From the NCBI RefSeq assembly GCF_014200455.1, contig NZ_JACHBW010000033.1:1-49757 (forward strand): a stretch of 49,757 nt of DNA, read 5' to 3'. The position numbers and the translations under genes were made by a program. The notes below the pieces were generated by a model. The model was not told where the DNA came from. It did not search any database and worked only from the letters and a program-made list of their open reading frames with translations. Of this stretch, positions 35,364 through 43,451 are shown piece by piece. Position 1 is the first letter of the stretch. The number at the start of each line of letters is the position of its first letter. Source of the stretch: Paraburkholderia bannensis. Lineage in GTDB: Bacteria; Pseudomonadota; Gammaproteobacteria; Burkholderiales; Burkholderiaceae.

Positions 35364-36776
35364 ATGGGACAGACGCTTTACCAGAAGATCACAAGGGACC
35401 ACACGGTCTTCCGCATCGACGATCAGCACGTCGCGCTTTACGCCGATCTGCACATCATGAACGAGTACACCAGCCCGCAGGCTTTCGGCGCGCTGGATGC
35501 GAAGGGGCTGGGCGTGCGCCGCCCCGAAAAGCAGATGGGCGTGGTGGATCATGTGATTCCCACGCACCCGGTAGCCGCGCAAAAGCGCACCATCATGATC
35601 GACGCGGCCGCGCATCAGGCCGCTAATTTCACGCGCAACTGCCAGAAACACGGCATTCATCTGTTCGACGTCACCGATCGCGAACAGGGCATCGAACACG
35701 TGGTCGCGCCGGAAATCGGCCTGATTCGTCCGGGCATGGTGGTGCTGTGCGGCGACAGCCACACGACCACTTACGGGGCGCTGGGCGCGCTGGGCTTTGG
35801 CATCGGCACCTCGGAAGTGGAGCATGTGCTGGCGACGCAAACGCTCGTCTATCGCGTGGCGCAGGACATGCGCATTCATGTCGATGGCGCGTTGCCGGAC
35901 GGCACCACCTCGAAAGATCTCGTGCTCTACATCATTTCGAAAATCGGCGCGCAGGGCGCGCGTGGTTTCGTGGTCGAGTACACCGGTGCGGCCATTGCGG
36001 CGCTTTCGGCGGAAGCACGCATGACGCTGTGCAATATGACCGTCGAGGCGGGCGCGCGCGGCGCGCTGATCGCGCCGGACGATATCAGCGTGCAATACGT
36101 GAGCGAACGCATTCAGGGCTTTACGCGGGAGCAGATTGAAGCGTTCGCCGTGCAGTGGAAACAGATGAAATCGGATGCGCACGCAACGTTCGACGTCACG
36201 CACCGCTTCGATGCGGGCGAGGTCGCGCCTTTCGTGACCTGGGGCACCAGCCCCGATCAGGCCATTGCCGTCAACGCACGCATTCCCGCGCTCGCCGCCG
36301 ATGCGCTCGAACGCAGCAACGCGCGCAAGGCGCTCGACTACATGGGACTCGACGCGGGCCAGGCGATCGATGGCCTCGCGGTCGATCACGTCTTTATCGG
36401 CTCCTGCACCAACGCACGCATCGAGGATCTGCGCGCGGTGGCCGCGATCGTGCGCGGGCGCAAGGTGGCGCAAACGGTGCGTGCTATGGTGGTGCCGGGT
36501 TCGGGCCGCGTGCGCGAACAGGCCGAACGCGAAGGCGTGGCGCAAACGCTGATCGACGCAGGTTTCGAGTGGCGTCAGCCCGGTTGTTCGATGTGCCTGG
36601 CGATGAACGACGACGTGCTCTCGTCGGGGCAGCGCTGCGCCTCAACCACCAACCGCAATTTCGAGGGCCGCCAGGGGCGCGGCGCACGCACCCATCTGAT
36701 GAGTCCCGCGATGGCCGCCGCCGCCGCGCTGGCGGGCCGTATCGTCGACGTTCGCAAGGAGTTGCAGCATGGCTAG
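35364..36776 (+). CDS. Aconitase-family hydro-lyase large subunit (LeuC-like)
   Basis: A 470-residue iron-sulfur dehydratase subunit. The three [4Fe-4S] cysteines are Cys348 (FIGSCTN), Cys408 and Cys411 (PGCSMC). Active-site blocks include VDHVIPTHP, GDSHTTTYGALGALGFGIGTSEVEHVLATQT and EYTGAAI. ATG 35364 follows GGAGGAAACG. Its small subunit overlaps by 8 bp, then an MFS symporter follows. Linkage to a DmlR-like LysR gene and a transporter, and no leuA or leuB here, argues that it hydrates/dehydrates an imported hydroxy-acid (a citramalate, dimethylmalate or tartrate-like compound) rather than making leucine. The substrate is an inference. Confidence 0.9.
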   Translation: MGQTLYQKITRDHTVFRIDDQHVALYADLHIMNEYTSPQAFGALDAKGLGVRRPEKQMGVVDHVIPTHPVAAQKRTIMIDAAAHQAANFTRNCQKHGIHLFDVTDREQGIEHVVAPEIGLIRPGMVVLCGDSHTTTYGALGALGFGIGTSEVEHVLATQTLVYRVAQDMRIHVDGALPDGTTSKDLVLYIISKIGAQGARGFVVEYTGAAIAALSAEARMTLCNMTVEAGARGALIAPDDISVQYVSERIQGFTREQIEAFAVQWKQMKSDAHATFDVTHRFDAGEVAPFVTWGTSPDQAIAVNARIPALAADALERSNARKALDYMGLDAGQAIDGLAVDHVFIGSCTNARIEDLRAVAAIVRGRKVAQTVRAMVVPGSGRVREQAEREGVAQTLIDAGFEWRQPGCSMCLAMNDDVLSSGQRCASTTNRNFEGRQGRGARTHLMSPAMAAAAALAGRIVDVRKELQHG

Positions 36777-37407
36777 GCCGTTCGCAATCTCGGGCACGGC
36801 AGCGCCGTTGCCGCTCAACAATCTCGACACCGACCAGATCATGCCGAAGCAATTCCTGCTTGGCATCGACAAATCGGGGCTTGCCCAGGGCGTGCTCTAC
36901 GATCTGCGCTATGACGCACAGGGCCAGCCGCGCGAGCGCTTCGTGCTCAATCAGCCGCAATACGCGGGTGCGAAGATCCTCGTGGCCGGATCGAATTTCG
37001 GCTGTGGGTCCAGCCGCGAGCATGCCGTGTGGGGTTTGCAGCAGGCAGGCTTCGAAGCGGTGATCGCGCCCAGTTACGGCGAGATTTTCTACTTCAACGC
37101 CAGCAATAACCGCTTGCTGGTGGTGACGTTGCCGCTTGAACAAGTCGAGGCGCTGGTTGCCGAACTTGAAAACAGCCCTGAAAAGAGTGTCACGATCGAT
37201 GTGGAAAACGAAGTGGTCTTGACCCCTGCAGGTCAGCGCTATGCGTTCTCCTTGCCCACGCGCCAGAAGCAGATGCTGGTGGAAGGGCTGGACATGGTCC
37301 GCATGACCTTGCGCGACGCGGACAGGATCGCAGCCTTCGAAGCAGAACACGCGCGCGCGCGCCCGTGGTGCCGTATCGATTTACCAGCGCAGCAGCAACA
37401 TCGCTGA
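36769..37407 (+). CDS. Aconitase-family hydro-lyase small subunit (LeuD-like)
   Basis: A 212-residue swivel-domain partner of the preceding protein. It shows NNLDTDQIMPKQFL, the substrate-binding loop GSNFGCGSSREHAVWGL, and VIAPSYGEIFYFNA, all family signatures. The AAGGAG for its ATG 36769 lies inside the large-subunit gene, indicating translational coupling. The C-terminus carries a His-rich tail ending QQQHR. Confidence 0.92.
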   Translation: MARPFAISGTAAPLPLNNLDTDQIMPKQFLLGIDKSGLAQGVLYDLRYDAQGQPRERFVLNQPQYAGAKILVAGSNFGCGSSREHAVWGLQQAGFEAVIAPSYGEIFYFNASNNRLLVVTLPLEQVEALVAELENSPEKSVTIDVENEVVLTPAGQRYAFSLPTRQKQMLVEGLDMVRMTLRDADRIAAFEAEHARARPWCRIDLPAQQQHR

Positions 37408-37493
37408 AAACGTGCTTTAAAACTCCACCTCATTCCCATAACGAAAGCCGTCCGTGTCCGTGATATTCACGCGCGGCGCGGCAGGAGACAAAC

Positions 37494-38831
37494 ATGAGCA
37501 TAGCCTCGGTTCGCGCGGAGGATGACGCCGCGCTGGAAACCCGCGTCGTGCGGCGGGTATCGCGACGCATCACGCCGTTCATCATCGTCCTGTATTTCCT
37601 GAGTTTTCTGAATCGCGTCAACGTAGGCTTTGCGGGCCTCACGATGAATCGCGACATCGGCTTGACACAGGCGATGTTCGGCGTGGGCGCAGGCATCTTT
37701 TTCGTGGGCTATATCGCGGCGGGCATGCCGTCCAACCTCGCCTTGCAACGCGTGGGCGCGCGCCGCTGGATCGCGTTCCTGATGGTGATGTGGGGCGCGC
37801 TGTCGGCGGCGACCGCATTCGCGAGCGGGCCTTACAGTTTCTACGGTCTGCGCCTCGTGCTGGGACTCGCGGAAGCGGGCTTTTTCCCCGGCATCATCCT
37901 GTATCTGAGCTACTGGTTTCCAGCGCGCCACCGCGCCTTCGTCACGGCGATGTTCATGACGGCCGCGCCGCTTGCCAATATGATCGGCTCGCCGATTTCG
38001 GGCGCGCTGATGACGCTGGAGGGCTTCGCGCATCTGCACGGCTGGCAATGGCTCTTTCTGGTCGAGGGTGCGCCCACCGTACTGCTGGGCATCGTTTCGT
38101 ACTTCTATCTGATGGATCGGCCGGAACAGGCACATTGGCTCGCCCCCGCCGAACGCAACTGGCTTGCCGCCGAAATGCAGCGCGAGCGTGACGCCCGGGC
38201 GGCGCAAAGCCGCTCAAGCGTATGGAGCGCCGTGAAAGACCCGCGCGTGCTGCTGCTCGCGCTTGTCTACGCGGGCACCTCGGCGGGACTCTACGCCATC
38301 GGCATCTGGGCGCCGATGATCATCCATCGCTTTGGTTTCAGCTATGTCGAACTGGGCTTCGTCAACGCCATCCCGAACCTCTTTGCGGTGGTCACGATGG
38401 TGCTGTGGGCGCGCAATTCCGATCGTACCGGCGAGCGCCGTCTGCATGTGGCGATTGCCTGTCTCGCGGCGGGAATCGGCATGCTGATGTCCGGCTATGC
38501 GTCGAGCGCGGTCATGCTGCTGGTCGGGCTATCGATTGCAAACTTCGGCATCAACGCGGCCAAGCCGCCACTCTGGAGCATGCCGACGCAGTTCCTCAGC
38601 GGCTCGGCTGCTGCCGCGGGTATCGCGCTCATCAACGCGATGGGCAGCCTGCTGGGCGGCACCATCGGACCGATGGTGATCGGCAAACTGCGCGACGTCG
38701 GCGGCGACTATTCGCTGGGCCTGTACTTCGTGAGCGCGACGCTGTTTGTTTCGGCGCTGCTGGCGTATCTGTTCGGGGCGCGCCAACGCGGCCGGCAGGG
38801 CCCGCAGGAGCGCGCCGTGGCTCAACGCTGA
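37494..38831 (+). CDS. MFS transporter, anion:cation symporter family
   Basis: A 445-residue ACS-family symporter with 12 helices: LSFLNRVNVGFAGLTMNRDI, MPSNLALQRVGARRWIAFLM and GLAEAGFFPGIILYLSYWFP. It is a paralog of the symporter at 24016, sharing long identical stretches. AGGAG precedes ATG 37494. It is third in the LeuC-LeuD-MFS operon and should import the substrate of the hydro-lyase. Confidence 0.9.
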   Translation: MSIASVRAEDDAALETRVVRRVSRRITPFIIVLYFLSFLNRVNVGFAGLTMNRDIGLTQAMFGVGAGIFFVGYIAAGMPSNLALQRVGARRWIAFLMVMWGALSAATAFASGPYSFYGLRLVLGLAEAGFFPGIILYLSYWFPARHRAFVTAMFMTAAPLANMIGSPISGALMTLEGFAHLHGWQWLFLVEGAPTVLLGIVSYFYLMDRPEQAHWLAPAERNWLAAEMQRERDARAAQSRSSVWSAVKDPRVLLLALVYAGTSAGLYAIGIWAPMIIHRFGFSYVELGFVNAIPNLFAVVTMVLWARNSDRTGERRLHVAIACLAAGIGMLMSGYASSAVMLLVGLSIANFGINAAKPPLWSMPTQFLSGSAAAAGIALINAMGSLLGGTIGPMVIGKLRDVGGDYSLGLYFVSATLFVSALLAYLFGARQRGRQGPQERAVAQR

Positions 38832-38901
38832 GGGCGATCCCGCTAGAATGGCGATGATCCGCAGTTTCATCGCACTTAACTTTTGTCAGAGCCATTCCAG
38901 C

Positions 38902-40230
38902 GTGACGACCGCCACTCTCGACCAACTGCGCGCTGGGCAACTCGCCGGCGCGCGCCAACTCAAGCTCGCCTGCGGCTTGACCGGATTCCCGCGCGAGATT
39001 TTCGACCTCGCCGACACGCTGGAGGTGCTGGACCTGTCCGGCAACGCGCTGACGTCGCTGCCCGACGATCTGCCGCGTCTGAAGCGCCTGCGCATCCTGT
39101 TCGCTTCGCAGAATCCCTTTACCGAATTGCCGCCGATGCTGGGCGAGTGCGCCGCGCTGAGCATGGTCGGTTTCAAGTCGAACCGTATTCGCCATGTTCC
39201 CGCGAGCGCGTTGCCACCGCAGCTGCGCTGGCTGATTCTGACCGATAACGACGTCGAGACGCTGCCGCCGGAAATCGGCGCGCGGCCTCATCTGCAAAAG
39301 CTGATGCTGGCGGGCAACCGTCTGCGCGCCTTGCCCGAAACGATGGCCGCCTGCAGCAGGCTCGAATTGCTGCGGATTTCGGCGAATCAATTCGATGCCT
39401 TGCCCGACTGGCTGCTGGCCCTGCCGCGGCTTTCATGGCTCGCCTATGCGGGCAATCCGTTCAATGCGGCGCGCGAGCAGGCGGCCACCATGCAGTCGAG
39501 CGTGCCCGATATCGACTGGCATACGCTCGCGCTTGGACAGACGTTGGGCGAGGGCGCCTCGGGCGTGATTCATCGCGCGACGCGGCTGCTCAAGGACGGC
39601 CATCCGGCCCAGGCGCTTGCCGTCAAGCTGTTCAAGGGAGCGGTGACGAGCGATGGCTTGCCGGACCTGGAAATGGCGGCTTGTCTGAACGCAGGCCCGC
39701 ATCCCAACCTCATTCCCGTGCTGGGGCGCATCGCCGGGCATCCGCTGGACGAACAGGGTCTCGCGATGGCGCTGATCGATCCCGCATTCCATAACCTGGC
39801 TGGGCCGCCCAGTCTCGATTCGTGTACGCGCGACGTCTACGCGGACGACGTGCGCTTCGACTGGACGGCGGCCCTGGGTGTGGCGCGCGGCATCGCATCG
39901 GCAGCGGCGCATCTGCATCGGCGCGGCATCATGCACGGCGATCTCTACGCGCACAACATCCTGCACGACGGGGCGGGGCACGCGTTGCTCGGCGACTTCG
40001 GAGCGGCGTCGTTCCATGATGCCGGCGATCACACGCGGGCACGCGCGTTCGAGCGCATCGAGGTGCGGGCGTTTGGGTGTCTGCTGGAAGAACTGGCTGA
40101 GCGTGCGATTACGGCTTCCGGCACCCACACTGCCGCGCTCGCGGCGTTGGCGCGCGACTGTCTGGGCGAGCGTGTCGAAGCGCGCCCGTCGTTCGACGAG
40201 ATTATCGGGCGGCTTGACACGCTGATCTAA
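38902..40230 (+). CDS. Leucine-rich-repeat protein kinase fusion
   Basis: A 442-residue cytoplasmic protein joining about seven leucine-rich repeats (residues 40-187, for example LEVLDLSGNALTSLPDDL and LQKLMLAGNRLRALPETM) to a protein kinase domain (about 208-440). The kinase has the glycine loop GEGASGVI (216-223), the ATP Lys242 in LAVKLFKG, the catalytic loop HGDLYAHN (345-352, in place of HRDLKxxN) and the metal motif DFG (365-367). The active site looks complete. I favour GTG 38902 (VTTATLDQL); an ATG at 38848 is possible, but a TAGAAT promoter-like hexamer overlaps it. No partner gene is adjacent. Targets and trigger are unknown. Confidence 0.85.
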   Translation: MTTATLDQLRAGQLAGARQLKLACGLTGFPREIFDLADTLEVLDLSGNALTSLPDDLPRLKRLRILFASQNPFTELPPMLGECAALSMVGFKSNRIRHVPASALPPQLRWLILTDNDVETLPPEIGARPHLQKLMLAGNRLRALPETMAACSRLELLRISANQFDALPDWLLALPRLSWLAYAGNPFNAAREQAATMQSSVPDIDWHTLALGQTLGEGASGVIHRATRLLKDGHPAQALAVKLFKGAVTSDGLPDLEMAACLNAGPHPNLIPVLGRIAGHPLDEQGLAMALIDPAFHNLAGPPSLDSCTRDVYADDVRFDWTAALGVARGIASAAAHLHRRGIMHGDLYAHNILHDGAGHALLGDFGAASFHDAGDHTRARAFERIEVRAFGCLLEELAERAITASGTHTAALAALARDCLGERVEARPSFDEIIGRLDTLI

Positions 40231-40315
40231 GGCTGCCGGAAGAGCCGACCGGCCCGCATGGCGATCTGCTCTGGCCGTCGCGCGAACGACGGCTGCCTTC
40301 CGCAATGCGAGCGCC

Positions 40316-41209
40316 CTACGGCTTGATAAACCTCAAAGTCATCCGGTCCGACTCCCCAATCGCCGCAAACTTAGCGCGATCGACTTCGCCGCCCTGGTAC
40401 GTGGGTGGCAGCGACCAGACGCCGTTCGGATAATCTTTGGTGTCCTTCGGATTGGCATTGATCTCGCTGCGCCCGGCCAGCACGAAACCCGCTGCCTGCG
40501 CGTGCTCGATAACGTAATCCTCCGTCACATACCCGGAGTCGATCATCTGTTGCACCGTCGCGCCGCGCTTCGCGCGATGCTCTTCCACGCCAAGCACGCC
40601 ACCCGGTTTTAGCGCAAGCCAGAACGCACGCAGGTTGTCGTCGATCTGGCCGTCCTTGATCCAGTTGTGGATATTGCGGAACGTGAGCACGCGGTCGAAC
40701 TGTTCGTGCGCGTCGAAGCCATTGAACTGCCCGGCGTGCAAGCTGCCCACCTTGACATTGCCATAGAGCGCCGGGCTGGCGGCGAGCTTGCGCAAAAAGG
40801 CCGCGTCGGTATCGCGATCTTCGGCGGCAAGCTGCGGCGACGTGCTGATGTAATGGGCTTCGACGAGGTGGCCGTGGTCATGCAGCCAGGGCGCGAGGAT
40901 ATCCGTATACCAGCCGCCGCCCGGCGCAATTTCCAATACCGTTTGCGTCGGCTCCACGCCGAAGAACTGTAAGGTCTCTTTCGGATGCCGATAAACATCG
41001 CGAGCTTTGGCGCGCTCGCTTCGCTGCGGACCGGCGATTGCCGCGTCGAGCGAACTTGCACTCGCGGCCGGCGTTTGTGCCGGCTGTGCGGCTTGTTGCG
41101 TGTTCGTCGCGCAACCGGCGGCGAAGAGTGTGAAGGACGCCGTGGCGATGGCGGCAGCGCGCTTCAAACTATTTCGTGCGGGGACTCGATGACGTGGGAT
41201 CGGGTTCAT
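40316..41209 (-). CDS. Exported methyltransferase-fold lipoprotein (COG4798-like)
   Basis: A 297-residue protein with a short basic start, a hydrophobic core AAAIATASFTLFAAG and Cys33 in a lipobox-like FAAGC, then an Ala/Gln/Pro-rich linker. The mature domain has the class I methyltransferase motif VLEIAPGGGWYTDILAPWL with supporting strands DRVLTFRNIHNWI and LKPGGVLGVEEHR. It therefore looks like a predicted methyltransferase sent across the membrane, where SAM is not expected. It may use the fold for another purpose. ATG 41209 gives the signal directly. No operon partner is evident. Confidence 0.78.
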   Translation of the reverse strand: MNPIPRHRVPARNSLKRAAAIATASFTLFAAGCATNTQQAAQPAQTPAASASSLDAAIAGPQRSERAKARDVYRHPKETLQFFGVEPTQTVLEIAPGGGWYTDILAPWLHDHGHLVEAHYISTSPQLAAEDRDTDAAFLRKLAASPALYGNVKVGSLHAGQFNGFDAHEQFDRVLTFRNIHNWIKDGQIDDNLRAFWLALKPGGVLGVEEHRAKRGATVQQMIDSGYVTEDYVIEHAQAAGFVLAGRSEINANPKDTKDYPNGVWSLPPTYQGGEVDRAKFAAIGESDRMTLRFIKP

Positions 41210-41288
41210 GAGCGAGGACGCGGGTTTTGAATAGACCACACGATACCCGGTTATCGGCATTCACGCTGGCCGGGCATCGTATGCCGAG

Positions 41289-41822
41289 TCACGGTGGCGG
41301 AGGGGGCGGGGCGTGCAGATGCCGCTCGTAGTGGATGAGGTCGTGCCACTCGCCCTGGAAATACATGCAGCGGGTGGCGCGGCCAAAGGCGCGAAAGCCG
41401 TTGCGTTCGAGCACGCGCGTCGATCCGGCGTTTTGAGGCCGCACGACGGCTTCAATGCGCGATAAACGCAAATCGCCCGTAGCCGCTTCCAGCGCGAGGG
41501 CGACCGCTCTTGATGCGTAGCCTTGTCCCGCGAACGCTTGGCCGATGCGATAGCCCAGCGTCGCGCGGTTGAAATACGGCCGTGTCACATCGACGAGATT
41601 CACTCTGCCGACAATCGCGTCGCCGGAACAGACGAGGTATGGGTAAGCGCGGTCTTTGGCGATATCGGCTTGCGCTGCGGCGATCGCGGCGCGCACGGCG
41701 TCAAGACTGTAATAGTCCGCGGGGCGAGCGTTGATCCAGTGCTCGAAGTAAGCGCGATTATCGATTTCGAATGCGAGAAGCGCATCGGCATCGTTCAGGG
41801 TTGGGTAGCGGATGGTGAGCAT
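41289..41822 (-). CDS. GNAT-family N-acetyltransferase (RimJ/RimL-like)
   Basis: A 177-residue acetyltransferase. It begins LTIRYPTLNDADALLAFE; the acetyl-CoA loop lies in GYRIGQAFAGQGYASRAV, and RIEAVVRPQNAGSTRVLERNGF is the typical RimJ-like end. The C-terminus is an unusual run of six prolines. It lies 79 bp upstream of the methyltransferase-fold lipoprotein on the same strand. A strong terminator behind the next operon isolates it from NCS1 transcription. Substrate unknown. Confidence 0.87.
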   Translation of the reverse strand: MLTIRYPTLNDADALLAFEIDNRAYFEHWINARPADYYSLDAVRAAIAAAQADIAKDRAYPYLVCSGDAIVGRVNLVDVTRPYFNRATLGYRIGQAFAGQGYASRAVALALEAATGDLRLSRIEAVVRPQNAGSTRVLERNGFRAFGRATRCMYFQGEWHDLIHYERHLHAPPPPPP

Positions 41823-41867
41823 GAGCCAGGGGCGTTTGAGGATTCCCGGCGATTCTACAACCGCGCT

Positions 41868-41907
41868 AAAAAAATAAACGGCAGCCTCGCAAAAGAGGCT
41901 GCCGTTT
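41868..41907 (-). terminator. Intrinsic terminator of the NCS1-ALDH-LLM operon
   Basis: AACGGCAGCCTC (41877-41888) and its exact complement (41895-41906), extendable by one A-T pair, enclose a 6-nt loop. On the minus strand the stem is followed by a T-rich tail including seven T (41868-41874). It lies 22 bp after the NCS1 stop codon. Confidence 0.92.
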
Positions 41908-41928
41908 TGAGTGCCGCTGTTACGTCAG

Positions 41929-43341
41929 TTATTCGGACGCTTGCGCAGCGGCCGGCGAATGGCACCGGGCGGGTGAACCGCTTTTCGACGCCAGCACGTA
42001 GTAAGTCAGTGCGGTTGCAACCAGGCCCACCATCCACGACACATCCGCGCCGCCCAGGATCGATGCCCAGGGGCCGTGGAAAAAGCTTTCTTCCATGAAC
42101 GGCACCTGAATCGCAATACCAAAGACGTAAATCGCAAGCGCCTTGATATTCACCGAGCCATACATGCCGCCATTGCTGCTGATGATTTCCGACACGCGGT
42201 AGCGGCGGTGATTGATCAGATAGAAGTCGACCAGATTGATGGCGATCCACGGTGCGAGCACGATGCGCATCGCGAAGATCGCCGTGAGGAAGATCGCGAT
42301 GAAGTTGCTCGACGCCCACAGCGCGGTGACGGTGGAGGCAACCAGCAACAAGGCCGATACGAGGATGCGCACCTGGCGCCCCGGTACCCAGTGAGGGCGG
42401 AAGGTCTGCGCGGCGGTGATGATGGAGAGCACGCCGCCGTAGAGATTCATGCCGTTGTGGCCGATGATGTTGATCAGAAAGAGGCCGATCAGCACATAGC
42501 CGAATGCGCCGGTTTGCGTGCGGATCGCTTCCATCGCATCGGTGGCGTGGCCGGTGCTCACAGCCAGCACGCCGAACAGGAACGCGAAAATCGTGCCCAG
42601 CGAGGTGCCGAAGTAGGTAAAGGCGAACGTCTTCGCAAAGCCCGTGGTGGCGGGCATATAGCGCGAATAATCGGACGTGTAGGGGGCGAAACTGATCTGC
42701 CACACGGCGCACAGCCCGAACATCGCAAACCAGTTGGCGAGATCGAAATGGCCTTGATGGAACGCGCTCGCGTCGAGGCTGGGGATCAGCATGACCATGC
42801 CCACCACCAGCGCGCCGCCCATGAACCACGCGCCAATCTTGTTGAAGCGGTGAATGAAGTGATAGCCGATCACGCCAACCAGCGTGGCGAGCACCGCGCC
42901 CAGCACGGTGCCAACATGGACAGGCACGAAAGGCGCGGCGGTGTGCAGCGTTTTGCCCGCGAGAATGATGTTGGAAACGAAGAACCCGAGATAGATCAGC
43001 GTGGTGAAGCCCACCACCAGCAAGGAACCGTAACGCCCGAATTGCGCACGGCTTTGAATCATCTGCGGCACACCCACGAGCGGGCCTTGCGCCGACGTGA
43101 GGGCATGAAAGATCGCGCCAAAAAACTGGCCGGCGGCGATTGCGAGAATCGCGCTCACCAGATCGAGGTGGAAAATCAGTACCGATGTTGCGCCGGAAAT
43201 CACCGCGAGCGGCGCCACATTCGTGCAGAACCACAGCGTGAACAGATCGGCGGGCTTGCCGTGTCGATTCTCCGGTGCAACATATTCGATCGAGTTGCTT
43301 TCGATGGTCAGAACGCTGTTATCGTTCGCCGGGTTTGTCAT
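41929..43341 (-). CDS. NCS1 nucleobase:cation symporter-family permease
   Basis: A 470-residue inner-membrane transporter with about 12 helices, of the cytosine/purine/allantoin/hydantoin permease family. Typical segments are DLFTLWFCTNVAPLAV, GPLVGVPQMIQSRAQFGRYG in the first half and SFAPYTSDYSRYMPA further on. NCS1 proteins import nucleobases, hydantoins, thiamine precursors and other N-heterocycles. I took the second of two adjacent ATGs (43341), with GGAG at 5-bp spacing. It is 110 bp downstream of the aldehyde dehydrogenase and is the last gene before a strong terminator. It is the best clue that the GntR cluster handles a nitrogen-containing ring. Confidence 0.9.
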   Translation of the reverse strand: MTNPANDNSVLTIESNSIEYVAPENRHGKPADLFTLWFCTNVAPLAVISGATSVLIFHLDLVSAILAIAAGQFFGAIFHALTSAQGPLVGVPQMIQSRAQFGRYGSLLVVGFTTLIYLGFFVSNIILAGKTLHTAAPFVPVHVGTVLGAVLATLVGVIGYHFIHRFNKIGAWFMGGALVVGMVMLIPSLDASAFHQGHFDLANWFAMFGLCAVWQISFAPYTSDYSRYMPATTGFAKTFAFTYFGTSLGTIFAFLFGVLAVSTGHATDAMEAIRTQTGAFGYVLIGLFLINIIGHNGMNLYGGVLSIITAAQTFRPHWVPGRQVRILVSALLLVASTVTALWASSNFIAIFLTAIFAMRIVLAPWIAINLVDFYLINHRRYRVSEIISSNGGMYGSVNIKALAIYVFGIAIQVPFMEESFFHGPWASILGGADVSWMVGLVATALTYYVLASKSGSPARCHSPAAAQASE

Positions 43342-43451
43342 CATGTCTCCAACTTTATTGCCAGTCCACGTGTCACCGCACACGCAGGGTGCGACGACGC
43401 GTGGCGTCTACGGCTATGGTGTTATCGGCGCGCAAGCCGATTGTTTAGCGT

